Of a stretch of 64,000 nt of DNA, positions 1 to 12,700 are shown piece by piece. Source of the stretch: Liolophura sinensis (Eukaryota > Mollusca > Polyplacophora > Chitonida > Chitonidae). Both the position numbers and the translations under genes were made by a program. Location of the stretch: assembly GCF_032854445.1 (NCBI RefSeq), contig NC_088296.1:10140706-10204705 (forward strand). Reading direction: 5' to 3'. Each line of letters begins with the position of its first letter. Position 1 is the stretch's first letter. Below the pieces are notes generated by a model, which saw only the letters and a program-made list of their open reading frames with translations, had not been told where the DNA came from and did no database searches.

Positions 1-2263
1 CCTTCTGGACAAAAGCATCCAAAAATATTCGATGTATTCACTCAAAGGTGGTTGTTTCTGATGTTTGTGGTAATTTTGTAACATATACGGTGCTGTTATC
101 GCCATGCGATACATAATGCCTTAGGTGGATGAGGCCCTTTTGGATCGCCCCAGTGTTTTGCCACACGCACCTGTTGTCGTTGTCCTTGTTATATGTACTA
201 TTCTTAACCCCTTTCAGTAAAGAGTTCTTTCGCCTAACCGCGAGAATGAAATTATCACACGTAAGTGGATTTTCGCACGGAGACTTACGTGCTCGTAAAT
301 GCATACAGCCTCTTGTAACTTACACCCTGTTCGTGAAACGATTCCCTGGGCTCTTCAAGCCCCTGTAGGAAGTTTGATGTAACTTTATATGGCAGCCCAC
401 AGAAAATAATATGGTTTGCTATGCACGACGAATTCACTGAGTGTAGTAGTTATATGTACTTTGACTACAGGATCATGAGTGTATAGCTTCTTGCAGTAAT
501 ACAAATCTATGCGTCGAAACAGACATTTATATACCAGCCGTCAAGCAATAAGGACGTTAAATATTAATCGCATAGCCAATTCCCAAAACAACGTTTGACA
601 CAGACCACTACAGAAGTAACAAAGCATGTAAAGTACAAAAATAGGCCGGAGCCATGCAAAAAGAAGCGGTCAACCATATTCAGTGATGTAGGAAAGACGC
701 ACAGTATGTTCTAGGCGAATGAGTGAAATCAGTACTCGGATCGTATACCATGCTAGAATATTAGTTGTCGATAACAAAATATGTATCTCGGCTGCACTTT
801 GATTGCAACTGTTCATACATCCCAAGTGGCGATCTACTTCATCGCGATGAATATACAGTCCCGGGATGAGGCGTATTAGATACAAAATGATGGGTACAAT
901 ACATAAACTAGCTTTGAGTTAAAAATTTGTCAGGCATTTGTCCAAAGCGACGGTTTATTGATTTCGACTTTTTTCGCTCAGGAATCTCATTGCTGATATA
1001 CGACCCTTAGATAAAAAGACCTTAGTACGGCTTTGTACTAACGATGTGCACGATGTGAACATTCCTTACGTCTTTTTGTCATCTGAAAAGAGTTGACTTC
1101 TGTATTCCTGAATTTTAAGTCAAATATAATGAAAACACAGCAAATTGAGTAATTCTAGACCAGTGACGTCTAATAAATTGCAATTAACATCACTTATTTC
1201 TTTTTATTTAATGCTGCTTAAGCCATGGTGCTAAGGGGCCTCATATCGCTAATCAGCCCCTTCACGATCTTTAACAGTCTGCCTTGCGTTTTCGCGTTGA
1301 CCTGGATACTCAGCCTCGTTTTCGAAAAGGCAGATAAACAAACCAGCTCAGCCCATCTCTTAACATTATAGTGAGCACACCGCCGCTAGTATATTTTACG
1401 GGTTTTCTACTTATTTACACCATACCACGTATTTCTCTTACACACACGTTTAATTGAACGAATAAAGAGACCTTTCAGACCTTATAAATACCCAAGAAAG
1501 CTAAAGACAATATATCTCAAAGTTTTATACAAAGCCACACGCCATTATATACATATTGATACAGGTATAGTCGGAAGCGGCTTGAGGGACCGGCTTCCTA
1601 CTGTCGGACTAATGCAAAGATATAATTCAGGGTGTCACACAATCGTAGCGGTTTCTGTTGTGTTACCTGATATACCCCTGAAAGTGAAACATGACCAGGT
1701 ACGAACCAAGGTTCAGCGTTGTCGGTTTGTACAAGCACCGGACGAAGGTGTTAAAGTCTGTTTTACCCCCAAATATGGAGAAAATAATGCAACTGGCATA
1801 TTTCATGCTGCAGTTGTTTTTCACCAGACTCACCTCCTTCAGAATTCTGAAGGAAATCTGGATAGTTCACCTTTATATAAATCAGAAGCAAATCTATCAC
1901 GTAAGCAAGTTCAAATCTTTTATTTGCGGAAATAAAACAGCATGACGTGATATTATCCGGGGAGGTAAACGTACCAGCGTGACACAGTCGATGTTGTTTG
2001 AAGTCATCTCTACTTATTCGAGCTTAGTGTGAACTGACTTTGGTTAGGTAAATGAATGACGAGGCTTTTCAACAATAGGTCAGACACGACTACAAAAACA
2101 CCAGATGATTCAATTTAAACGATGTACTCTATTACACCCAAAGTTTAGCATTTTTCATCTGACTCAGTTTGCTTGAATCTGACTGATTCTCTCATCTTTT
2201 AGAACCATTTAAGTGATTGTTGTCAAATTTGCTTTATTTCTTACCAGAACAACTTATCATATA
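1..2263. other. Repeat-rich flank, no gene recognised
   Basis: I see no supportable gene here. Short open frames exist on both strands, the longest about 117 codons at 1582-1935, but none has a recognisable domain. Two stretches are diverged copies of dispersed repeats seen again in the duplicated units: 508-632 matches about 35655-35790 and 56213-56340, and 690-885 matches about 32222-32345 and 52805-52935. Confidence 0.6.
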
Positions 2264-3792
2264 CTATCCAAAAAAAGAAACGCATAACCCGTTTTTTTGC
2301 GGAGGTGATGCAGTCTTTTCAATTATGCATAACTAAATAAGAATTGCTATTCTGCAAATATTTTTTTACACAGATTAAGGAAGGGTCCATATCTAGACAA
2401 CAAGGCCATCAACTTGAGGTAAGACACTCACAATGAGTCTCCCACTTGAGTGGAATGTCAGTATCTGTTGTGACCACCACGGGCACGAATAACAGTTCTG
2501 ACACGCCTTGTCATGGACTGGATGAGACGCTGGATGGAGGCCTGGGGAATGTTCTGCCACTCCTCCTGCAAACATGCAACTTGCTCTTGAAGCGTTTGGG
2601 GTTGAGGTTGACGTTGGCGTAGACGTCGATCAAGTTCATCCCACAGATGCTCAATTGGGTTAAGATCCGGGGAACGGGACGGCCAGGGTAGCACATTTAC
2701 ATTGTTTTCGGCGAGGAAGTCCCTTGTGACACGTGCCGTGTGCGGTCTGGCGTTGTCCTGCTGGAACAACTCCCGCTGAACGTCAATGACAGGTAAGAGG
2801 TGTGGCTGCAGGATGGTGTCTCGCTAGCGTACGGCCGTAAGATTTCCCTGAACGTGGACAAGATTTGGACGACCAGTATACGATATTGCTGCCCACATCA
2901 TCACACTCCTTCCACCAAGTCTGTCCACTTGGCGTACGCAGTTAGGAACATAACGTTCGTGAGCACGTCTGTAAACCCGGTTTCTACCATCACGTCTCTG
3001 CAATAGGAATCTGGACTCATCACTGAACCAAATGCGTCGCCAGTTGCGTAGATTCCATGCAGTCACGTTGTTACACCATCGGAGGCGATTGGCCCGATGG
3101 TGAGGACGCAGCACGATCTCAACATAGGGCCTCCTGGCTCTCAGTCCATGTTCCCTCAGCCTGTTCCGCACTGTCTGACCTGATATCCTCCTCAGTCCCG
3201 GTATGCTGGCTGCTGTGCTTTCAGCTGTAGCACAACGGTCACGCAAATGGAGGACCCTTATGTAGCGATCTTGGGCTGCTGTAGTGACACGTGGTTGACC
3301 TGAACGCCGACGGTCATTTGTTGTCCCAGTATTGTTGTAGCGGGCAGCAAGCCGTGAAATCGTGCTCTGGCTGACGTGTAGACGTCTAGAAATGGACGAT
3401 TGGGACTCTCCAGCTTGTAGTCTTCCAATGGCAATATTTCTTGTGACAATGTCAAGACGTGGCATGTTGAATCAGCTTGAAAACACCACTTGAAAGACGC
3501 CGATTTCCGGCCCGAAGTTGCGGTTTTATAGTCACACACTGCATGCTTTCCATGCGTAAGTTCGGCGTGTAAGACTGCACGTGATGCAGTGTGGTGCTGT
3601 ATTTTTTACTTCTTCCAAAAACGGCCTCCAAACTCAACATTATCATCCAAGAAATGTTTTGAGGAATAAAATGTGTGTTAACTGTGACTATTAACAATAT
3701 TAAAACACATTTTGCTCATGAAATGAAGACAAAATGTATTTATTTCATTTTAAAATAAAACAAAACACCTATGCGTTTCTTTTTTTGGATAG
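2264..3792 (-). mobile_element. Tc1/mariner-type DNA transposon, near full length
   Basis: The element is bounded by perfect inverted repeats of about 23 bp, beginning CTATCCAAAAAAAG on the left, with the exact reverse complement on the right. Both ends are flanked by TA, at 2262-2263 and 3793-3794, the expected Tc1/mariner target duplication. It is 1529 bp long and carries one transposase frame on the minus strand (2458-3465) with a single internal stop. Perfect termini and one coding lesion point to recent insertion or a family still moving in the genome. Confidence 0.93.
2458..3465 (-). pseudogene. Tc1-like DD34E transposase with one in-frame stop
   Basis: This would be the transposase that cuts and pastes the surrounding element. 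It reads from the ATG at 3465 for 335 codons, a normal Tc1 length, with one TAG at codon 214 (2824-2826); frame is kept on both sides. Residues about 10-60 form the paired-like helix-turn-helix region, followed by GRPR-like SGQPRVTTAAQDR. The catalytic triad is visible: Asp149 in FSDESRF, Asp237 in QQDNARPHT, and Glu272 in [10 protein letters not shown], with 34 residues between the second and third, which is DD34E. The stop lies between the first and second catalytic Asp, so the encoded protein is dead unless the stop is an assembly error or is read through. Homologues usually have Tyr here, so a single TAC-to-TAG change is the likely cause (inference). Confidence 0.92.
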
Positions 3793-4039
3793 TATAATTT
3801 AAGTTGTACCATTCCCGGTATTATTTAAGGCCTTATGTGTTTCCGAAAGTAAATTTTTACATACCAAACTTTTGGTGAAATACAGAATTAAAATAATTGA
3901 AATACATTTACAATGTCCACGGATATATACACTGTATATAGACAATACAAAAATACACACAGAAATAAAACAATAACTTTGTTACATGACACTGTATATA
4001 GACAATACAAGAATACATATACACATAAATCAAAAACTG

Positions 4040-4091
<52 letters not shown>

Positions 4092-5680
4092 CTACCACAA
4101 TACGATATATACACATCCTGATGTGATCTAGACTGCCAGGTGTATCCAGTGATCTTGAATGGTGTAATATTAATCAGTTATTACTTGACTGACCGAAAGT
4201 TCCGTTACTTTTTACATAGACTTTTGAATAACCGGCTTCTGATCCCCCCTCCCGCCGGTGTTATTGCTTACAGAATTTGATTTGTACCAGTAAAAATCTC
4301 TTGAATCGACAAAAAGGCGCATGTTGAGCTCACACCGAAGATCTTCGTTAATTCCACTAGACGGGCGAACGGTAGCCCGATTCTACCAATTATTAAAAAC
4401 GTAGAATCTCTGCAATGTCAGCTTTATTTACACCCAACCGTGGCCAGTGCGAACATCAAAGGACGCCAATCCCATCCCATATAGATCATTCGCCAACGTG
4501 ACTGAGAGGCCAGCTGGCTACACAACGCTTACACGACATAATCAACATACATTACGACATGTATAAACATACATTCAAGTTTACAAAGAAGCGAACTATA
4601 TCTACGAATGCGCATTAATTCATTTTAAGTACGGTACGCAGGTTATATATTCCAAGTAATCAAATACTAAATAAGGGAAAAAATGTTGTTATAGACATAT
4701 TCGTAAAGAGATGACAAAAATTAATATAACAAAAAAGATTACTAAAATTTCAAATACGTACATGTAAGGTAATATTAGCAATAACAGGTCAACTAAACTT
4801 TTTAACATCTTACTTTTTACAGATTTTTTATCATTTTGATGTCATAACCTGAACACAGTCTGTAAAATTTGTCTTGTTTGGTCGTGACATAAAATCTAAC
4901 ATAAACATAGTACATATAAACCAGAGTACACAACTAGATTATGGAAGAGTATACAACTAAAGTATAAATCAAAAGTGAACCAGAATATACAAGTAAATAA
5001 TAATACTTGATTATATACCTAAATTGTGCGTCTAGAATACACAACTGTTGAACAAAAATGAAGTATAAAACTAGACAACAAAGCTAGAGTACACATCAAG
5101 GGTACACAACTATTGTATACTAATGATGTACAGCATACAGTCAAAGTACATAGCTAGATTGCACACATAGAGAGCACTACTAGAGCACACATCTAAATAC
5201 TTAACTAAGCCACTCAACTAGGCCTCTGAGCTAGTTTAGCTTTAAAAGAGGAAGGCGTGCAGGGCTTTCCTTATGTCTCTGATTTGTTTATGATATATTT
5301 ATTTATTGGTGTTTTAGAAAAGCGGGCTAAGGAAAACCCAAGAGCATCCGCAAGTTACAAGTAGATCTTCGAACGTACGGCTGGAGAGGAAGAGCTACCC
5401 CAACAAAGACAGTAAAATATATTTACTGATTTCTTACAAACACAAAAAAAAAAAAACGCTATGAGGAAAAACATATTTCCTATTATAGTACAGTTCCATA
5501 AAAGTATAGCTACATACTTGCTTAGTACGTTGTACCTATGTCGTTTCTAGTCCAAAATGCCAAACCCCACTAATAATTTGGAGAAACATACAAAATATGC
5601 CATCATAATCAAGTATAAGTACATACACGTTTGTGTTATATGCACATATTCGTAGGGAATGACACGAATACTAAGGTAAC
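3793..5680. repeat. AT-rich intergenic stretch with simple and degenerate repeats
   Basis: No gene seen. It contains a near-duplicate 'acactgtatatagacaatac' pair (about 3927 and 3990), a pure (TA)n microsatellite at 4041-4088, a degenerate repeat of 'gagtacacaactaga'-like words at about 4910-5225, and a decayed SINE piece at about 5270-5400 with a TTTATTTATTGGTGTTTTA start. Confidence 0.6.
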
Positions 5681-5682
5681 GT

Positions 5683-5995
5683 TGTACTTTGTGAAATTTC
5701 AACATTGAACCTTGTAAAATTTCCACATAAAATTTTGTGACATTTCCACATCGTACTTTGTGACATTTCCACATTGTACTTTGTGACATTTCCACATTGT
5801 ACTTTGTGACATTTCCACATTGCACCTTGTGACATTTTCACATTGTACTTTGTGACATTTCCACCTTGTGCTTTGTGACATTTCCACATTGTACCTTGTG
5901 ACATTTTCACATTGTACTTTGTGACATTTCCACCTTGTGCTTTGTGACATTTCCACCTTGTACTTTGTGACATTTCCACATTGTACCCTTTTCCA
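5683..5995. repeat. 23-bp tandem repeat behind the gene A stop codon
   Basis: About 13 head-to-tail copies of a 23-bp unit of the type 'actttgtgacatttccaca', with small variants. It begins about 100 bp beyond the gene A stop (6095-6097), so it probably lies in the 3' UTR. Because 23 is not a multiple of three, minus-strand open frames here repeat one 23-residue peptide in all three frames. These are treated as by-products, not proteins. Confidence 0.9.
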
Positions 5996-6094
5996 CGTCG
6001 TGTGTTGTCTTCTAAAACTTTTTAATGGGTCCTTCACAGGACTGTCCGAATGACAGGAAGTGACTCTAAACTATACGCCTGTGAACTGTTCGTT

Positions 6095-6779
6095 TTAAAC
6101 TTTCTGCACCTTAAGTTCATCATACTCATTACCCTCTTGCTGTTCATTGCTTGTCAGCTGTTCGCCATTGTCCCCAATTTGTCTGACAGCGCTGTATGTT
6201 GTGTCATATTGGACGTCATCGTTTCTATGTGGATTTCCGTATCCGGCCTGCCCGGGCTGAATATTTTCTGGACTTTCATCGTTTGGTTTTAAACCATACA
6301 GTGTGTTATAATTGTCCCCGGTGTTGGTGGTGGCAGTGGTAGGTTTTACGTGAGGTTTTGACAAAACATTGTACGTGGATTCCCTCGGGGAAGTTTCTGA
6401 GGCCTGGCTTTTCTCCGTAGCCATTTGTTTGGCTTTGTTGTCTGCAATCTTGTGATTTGAATACAGATCCTTATGTTCATTCTCACTAGGCTTCTGATCG
6501 TCGAAATTTCCTGCTAAGCTGTACAAACTCTGTGCATCGTGATTCATTTCTGCCTGTGGCGGTAGGTCAACTTCCTCGTAGCAGACGTCAGTGCCGGATG
6601 GCAACTGTGTACTGGAACCCAACACATCCGGTAGTACTGGGTATGTTGGATTAGTAACCCCGCGCTGTTGTTGTACAGATTGATCTGTGATGTTTTCGTA
6701 AGCTATGACGTCAGAACGTTTCCTCTGCTTTTCTAACACTATATCTTCTCTAACACCTCCGCTCGAACGATTTCTTGCC
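6095..6779 (-). CDS. Gene A exon 10: tyrosine-rich cytoplasmic tail
   Basis: It completes the Arg codon at the splice and runs 227 further residues to a stop at 6095-6097; the acceptor is ttgcag. Tyr motifs with protein positions: YENI (405), NPTYPVL (424, NPxY overlapping YxxL), YEEV (445), YSLA (464), YSNH (484), STYNVL (514, ITIM-like), YGLK (539), TTYSAV (573, ITSM-like) and YDEL (597). These are possible SH2 or PTB docking sites, so phosphotyrosine signalling is likely (inference). The tail has no visible homology to the tail exons of genes B and C except YENI. Confidence 0.88.
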
Positions 6780-9700
6780 CTGCAATTTAAAAATTATACA
6801 CATTAGTTTCGTTAATTATTTAATTTCTCAAGGAATATTTACAAATAGAAACGCCACGCTTGAAATGACTGATATAGGGTAAAACAAAAAACTGTTCTGA
6901 CGACAATATTTTTATATTCTACTCTCGCTTTTCAACTGATTGACTGACTAAATATGAAAACTAAACAATCAAAATATTACAAATGATTGTTTTACGGAGA
7001 TATCGCGGTTCAAAGTAAGCAAAACACCCACAGAAAGCTCCGCCATATTGTTGTTAAGCCTAGACTTGCAAAATTGTCAATTGCAACAATCAGGTGGAAG
7101 TTTTTATATAGCTCCTCCCAGAGTACAATGTCCAGAGGGACATAACGTTGTCTTTATTTTACCATTTTGCTATATAAAACCTTGGTTACGAGTGATTCAC
7201 CATCGTGTTTCCGGTTACACCAATATGATATGGTGTATTTACTGGCTATTTCCAGATTAAAAGTATGTCAGAAAAAAATAACTGTAGCCCTATCTGCCAA
7301 AATAACTAAGGTTATAGTAATTCTCGACATTTCTTTTAAGTGCCACAACTCGATGATGTTTTGAGACGAATCTAAGGGAATTCAACACAGTCAAAATTTT
7401 AAACCTCGTCACAATACCCAGCTTTTGGTACTGGTAGTTAAAATTTTGGTATTATTGTCTTCGATTATATTCATGAGGGAACTAAAATGTTGATCTATAA
7501 GGCTCAAAAATAAGTATCTCAAGTTCTGATTTCATAAATGGCTGCCGTTGGGCACAATCCCATTGGTTACCTGAAAATAACAACAACGGCTAGGACGACC
7601 ACGCCCAGAAAAACCACTCCGCCTATACCTACTGCCAGACCGATCGTCAACGTTGAGGAATCCGCGGCTGTAGATGCAGTTGCGGCAGTAACAACTGAAA
7701 CGTAGTCAACAACAACAACTCAGTTTATGAGCTTTTTCATGATTGTTTAACACAGTAGCGTTAATCCACATCCTAGTATTACATTATATATTTTATTGGG
7801 AAACTTAACACTACTTTAATAGCCAATAAAACGGGCAATGTTCAGATTTATGGATGGAAGGAATCATACAAAGGGCGAACAGAAGTCACCGCACCTCGTC
7901 AGGTCATTGACCGACTGGTTACCATGAGAGAGATTTATTGAAATGAATGGGTAGAGAATTCTCCAGTTAAACCAAAAGCAAAGGAAACAGAAAATCTTGA
8001 ATCCACTGCCCCGTTTTATGCATGAAACATGTTTAGTAGTTGAAATCAGGGCAACATGCAGCTGTTCGTTTCCTTAGCGTTAAACTCCAAGCTGGGGTAA
8101 AAACTTCCTGGTGCCATAGAACACTTGTTTGTTCTATTGCTAAGGTCGCCGGACTATTTAGAGGCTATTTAGTGGTTTCTTAGGTAAATTGACAAGAGAC
8201 CATATTTTACGGCTTACGTGTGACCATTTACCAGCTATCGCATTGCCGTTGCTGCTCTGGTCGTTTTCTAAGTACTGGACGTCTAAATAGCACTCCTTGT
8301 TCATGTACGTGCAACCGACTCATTGTAGTCACCGGAATAATTATTCTGTAACTGAGCTGGGATCTAATCTTGGACATGATGCGTTAGTGAGGCAACATTA
8401 TAATCATGATGACACACTGGATCAATGAATGGATAACTTGCTGAATAGGGTCTCACACCACACTGTACTGTGGATGTGGACAAATCTACGGACAACCACC
8501 TGAATCTGCCTTTTCTTCCGCCGGAACTTTGTACTTGCTTACCCAGATTGCATCCCACCTCTTCACCCTCTCTCTGTCTGTACCCCACCGCACACGTGCA
8601 CGTGTAGTTGCCCACCGTGTTTGCACAAAGGGAGTTGTTACCACATATGGTTTGATTTTGGGTACACTCGTCAATATCTGTATGGCACACGTAAAACATA
8701 AGCTTACATAACAACGACACTTACATGTAACAAGTGTCTTATATGGTGTTCATTTTTCGTTTGTTGCAAGCATACCTAACAGCTATGAAATCTGCACCTT
8801 TATCTCTCAACAAATACAGTAATCAGAAAAGAATATGTAAATTTTAGAGTAATTATAAATTAATTTCATCATCTGAATATAATATTTTGTCCAATAGCTA
8901 AGGTTGCGAAGCTATTTAGAGACAGTGGTGTTGCCGTGTGATCGTTGTTAATATAACCCGATCAATGGAGTCACCACAGTCATTACACTATCACTGAGTT
9001 GGGACCAAGTCTTTAGCATGATAATTTAGTGATGCAGCACGATAACCATGGTGACACATTGCAGGATTGAATGGATAACGGATTAGAGTGGAACAACACA
9101 TTGTAGTGTGGATGTGAACAGAACTACGAAGAACCGCCCGAATTTGCCTTTTGTCCGCTGGTACCTTATATTTGCTTACCCAGATTGCATCCCACCTCTT
9201 CACCCTTCCTCTGTCTGTACCCCTCTGCACACGCGCACGTGTAGTTGCCCATCGTGTTTACACACACTGAGTTGTTACCACATATTCCTGGATTGTCAGT
9301 ACACTCATCAATATCTGTATGGCACACGTGAAACATAAGCATACAAATGGTTTCACACGGGCTTTACTCGGTTTCCCCCTACCGCTGGCTGCCGTCGTAT
9401 AAGTGAAATATGTAAGGCGGTGAGTATGGCGTAAAACGCTAATTAAAAAAAACAAATAAATACATAAGAAATGCACTGCTACATATAACCTGCCTATTTC
9501 TTTAGCAAAACATAAGCAGTCCAATGCCTTGTCTGTGTTTCATTATTCGTTTGTTGCAAGCATACCCGTCAAACTATGAAATCTGCATTTTCCTCTTTCA
9601 ACAAAATTGAGTTGGGATCAAGTCTTCGGCTATGTTTTAGTGAGGCGACACCATAAACATGATGATATATTAGCTGATTAAATGGATGACTGATTAGGGA

Positions 9701-12700
9701 CAAGGGCCATGATTGTCTGTATTTTTAGCATGATAATTTAGTGAGGCAACGCCATGAACATGGTGACACATTGGATGATTCTATGTACCACCGCCTGAAT
9801 CTGCCTTTTCTTCCTCTGGTACTTTATACTTGCTTACCCAGATTGCATCCCACATCTTCACCCACTCCCTGTATGTATCCCTCCGCACACGCGCACGTGT
9901 AGTTGCCCACAGCGTTTGCACAAACGGAGTTGTTACCACATATGGTTTGATTTTGGGCACACTCATCAATATCTGTATGGCACACGGAAAACATAAGCAC
10001 ACATGACAAATGCACTGTTACATGTAACCTGCCTATCTCTTCAGTAGAACATGAGCAGTCCAATGCCTTAGATGTTGTTCATTTTTCGTTTGTTTAAAGC
10101 ATACCCGTGAAACTATGAAATTTCCATTTTTATCTGTCAACAATTCAGTAAACAGAAAAAATCTGTAAATGTTAAAATGATTTATGAATTCATTTCATCG
10201 TCTGTATTTAATATTTTGTCCTATAGCAAGGTTGTGGCACTATCTACAGGGTCGCGGTGATACCATGTGGCTTCCGTGCTAATGTGATCCTATCAATGTA
10301 ACCACCACAGTCATTACCCTGTAACTGAGTTGGGATCAGATCTTCAGCATAATGCTTTAGAAAAGCCGCACCATAAACATGATGACACATTGCATGATTG
10401 AAGGGATGACGGAGTTGGGACTAACACCACATTGTACTGTGGATGTGGTCAGATCTACAGAGAGCCGGCTGTATGTACCCCTTGTTCCGCTAGTATTTCA
10501 CATTTCCCGACCTTGATTGCACCCAACATAATCATTCCGGAAGCATGGCTATGTTGTAGCGATTCTCTAAATTAGTCGATTAAGGCAGAATATATACTTG
10601 CAAATGAATACGAATTTACAATATACTTATGAAGACAAGTCCTTATGACAAAGTTAAGAATGGTCCCCATTTTCCTGTAGCCTATTCACTCTGTTTTACG
10701 AATAAATTGCGAATGATTTACTAATCTTCCCGAAGGTTTTGCAATTTGTTCGTGACTGGAGTAAGCCTGTCTTGAAATTCACGCCAATTTATCTCGTGCT
10801 ACACGATGCAATTCGTATCTGTCCTAACGGTTCGGTACAACATTCGTCTCAAGTCTAAAATTGGCGTGAATTTCACGACATGCTGAGGACAGTCATGAAC
10901 AAGTTGCGAAACGGTGTATGACATTCTTTGAATTTTTTAAAACAATCATCTCCATCTGTTTATGACAGAATTTACGATTAACTGAATCGTCCAGGTACGA
11001 AATTTTGGAACTTTTTAAACTTTAACCGAAATGAAAAATAGAACACGAATTCATTACCAACACTAACGAATCCAGACGAAAGATCACGAATTCAAACACG
11101 ATTACATTACAACGTGAATTTGTAACGGTTGGGCAAAAAATTCGGTCAAGTGTGAACAGGGCTTAAAACACCCGTTCTCAAATAATATATAAACAGTAAA
11201 TCAGCCAATGTTTTAGGGTTTGCGGTCAGTTCAAACTCCGAGCTCACTACCCATGAATAATTTACAGATCAAACAGAAATACAGGTATCTCTGTCGGGCT
11301 TTGATTGCTGTTGTTCACAAAATCATCATGTTGATGTAACAAACATGGATGCTTATACAGTCCGAATAGCACCGGATTAAGGCAGACAGTTCAGACGACT
11401 GATCCGGCAAGTCTTCTAGCTGTTACTAATAATCTCACACTTGAGGAAAATAAGCAGAATTATTTACGCCCACTGTCCCACCGAGAGATTGACAAATTCT
11501 GATGAAGTAGTCACCAAACGAAAATGTTATGCAACAATTTTATGATTATTATAAATACGTGTGTTGCCTCACAAAATACTGTGGTTACCACCCACCCACT
11601 TGGTTTCTATAACATAACCTTGCCCTTTCACCAAGGTGTGGCACTTTGTTAGTCCTCATGTACAAAACACATCTGGGTGGAAATATTAGTCTAGAAAGAA
11701 AATTCGCGGGGAAAATTGTCACTTCATTTTTCTTAATGACACAAGAACAGCAACTATACTTTGATCTTTTCCTACACCAAATTCAGTAGCTAAGATCAGG
11801 CCAACCTGCTCTTAATTCTTTGATTGCTGGGTTCCCCCATGCGTGTATTTTGATAAAAAATCAAACCAGTGCACAGGCCAGGCCGAAAGTTTGTGAACAG
11901 CAATAATTTGAGGTATTCTAAAATCGCGTGGATTTGCGCTGTTTGCTTTAGCATAAGTCTCCGGTATGGGCTCTTTAAAAACGACACATCGCTCTGATAT
12001 TTGATACTGTTGCTAAGTGTAAATATTTAAACTAGAAAATGCAGTACACCTTCAAACTGAGGGGTTTCTAACCGACTTTTCGGAATCCTCAGTATGCCAA
12101 ATTAACGACAATGATTAGCAAAATGTAATTTTTTTTAAGTGAAATTTGATCCCTGACTAGCTGTAGAGTTCTTAAACCGTCCACAGGAGATATAGCGATC
12201 TATTGCCATGGGATCGAGGATAGATCTAAAAATAAAGTCAGCACACGTATCTATCGTTTTCTTCCGCGCTTGTATACATATTATATTCCCTTACCCTGAC
12301 TGCATCCAACGGCTTCATCCTCTCTCTTTCTGTATCCCTCTGCACACGCGCACATGTAGCTACCCTCCGTGTTTGTACAAATAGAGTTTTTACCACATAT
12401 GTTTGGAGTTTCGGTACACTCGTTGATATCTGTATGACAAGTGTAAACATACGTGGAAATTGATTAATCTACGTAGATAATTATTTCTTACATAACATCA
12501 TAGTGTTTTCATATTCTTGTTTCTTCAGTAAACACCGGCCCCGATAGCTCAGTTTGAGAATGCCCGCTTCGTTGGGGCGGTAGATCCAGGGTCATTAATG
12601 GGTCAGGTCACACCTAAGGCCTTAAAAGAGGAAGTTGCAACGACTGGTTGACCCGTATCAGTATAATATAATTAAAGACGTACAGCACACAGAGTACGAC

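Larger units (their letters stand above)
8290..10530 (-). repeat. Tandem amplification of an EGF exon with its introns
   Basis: Three and a half units of roughly 0.6 kb follow one another. Each contains 'gagttgggatca', 'atgatgacacattg', 'tactgtggatgtgga' and then an EGF exon. The fourth unit keeps only the end of the exon near 10500-10530, with a spoiled donor. The same unit recurs in the 26.7-27.9 kb and 47.35-48.1 kb regions. Confidence 0.8.

Noticed and set aside
1582-1945. Two overlapping plus-strand frames of 84-117 codons
   Set aside because: No domain, no splice context and no match to other parts of the cluster; could be chance in open sequence.
5547-6037. Overlapping minus-strand open frames of about 92-112 codons rich in MWKCHKVQ-like peptides
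   Set aside because: They are the three-frame translation of the 23-bp satellite and carry no domain; treated as repeat.
9108-9338. Plus-strand frames opposite the EGF exons (also 8529, 26796, 27440, 47848)
   Set aside because: They are antisense shadows of the EGF exons; splice sites, phase and the Cys pattern support the minus strand.
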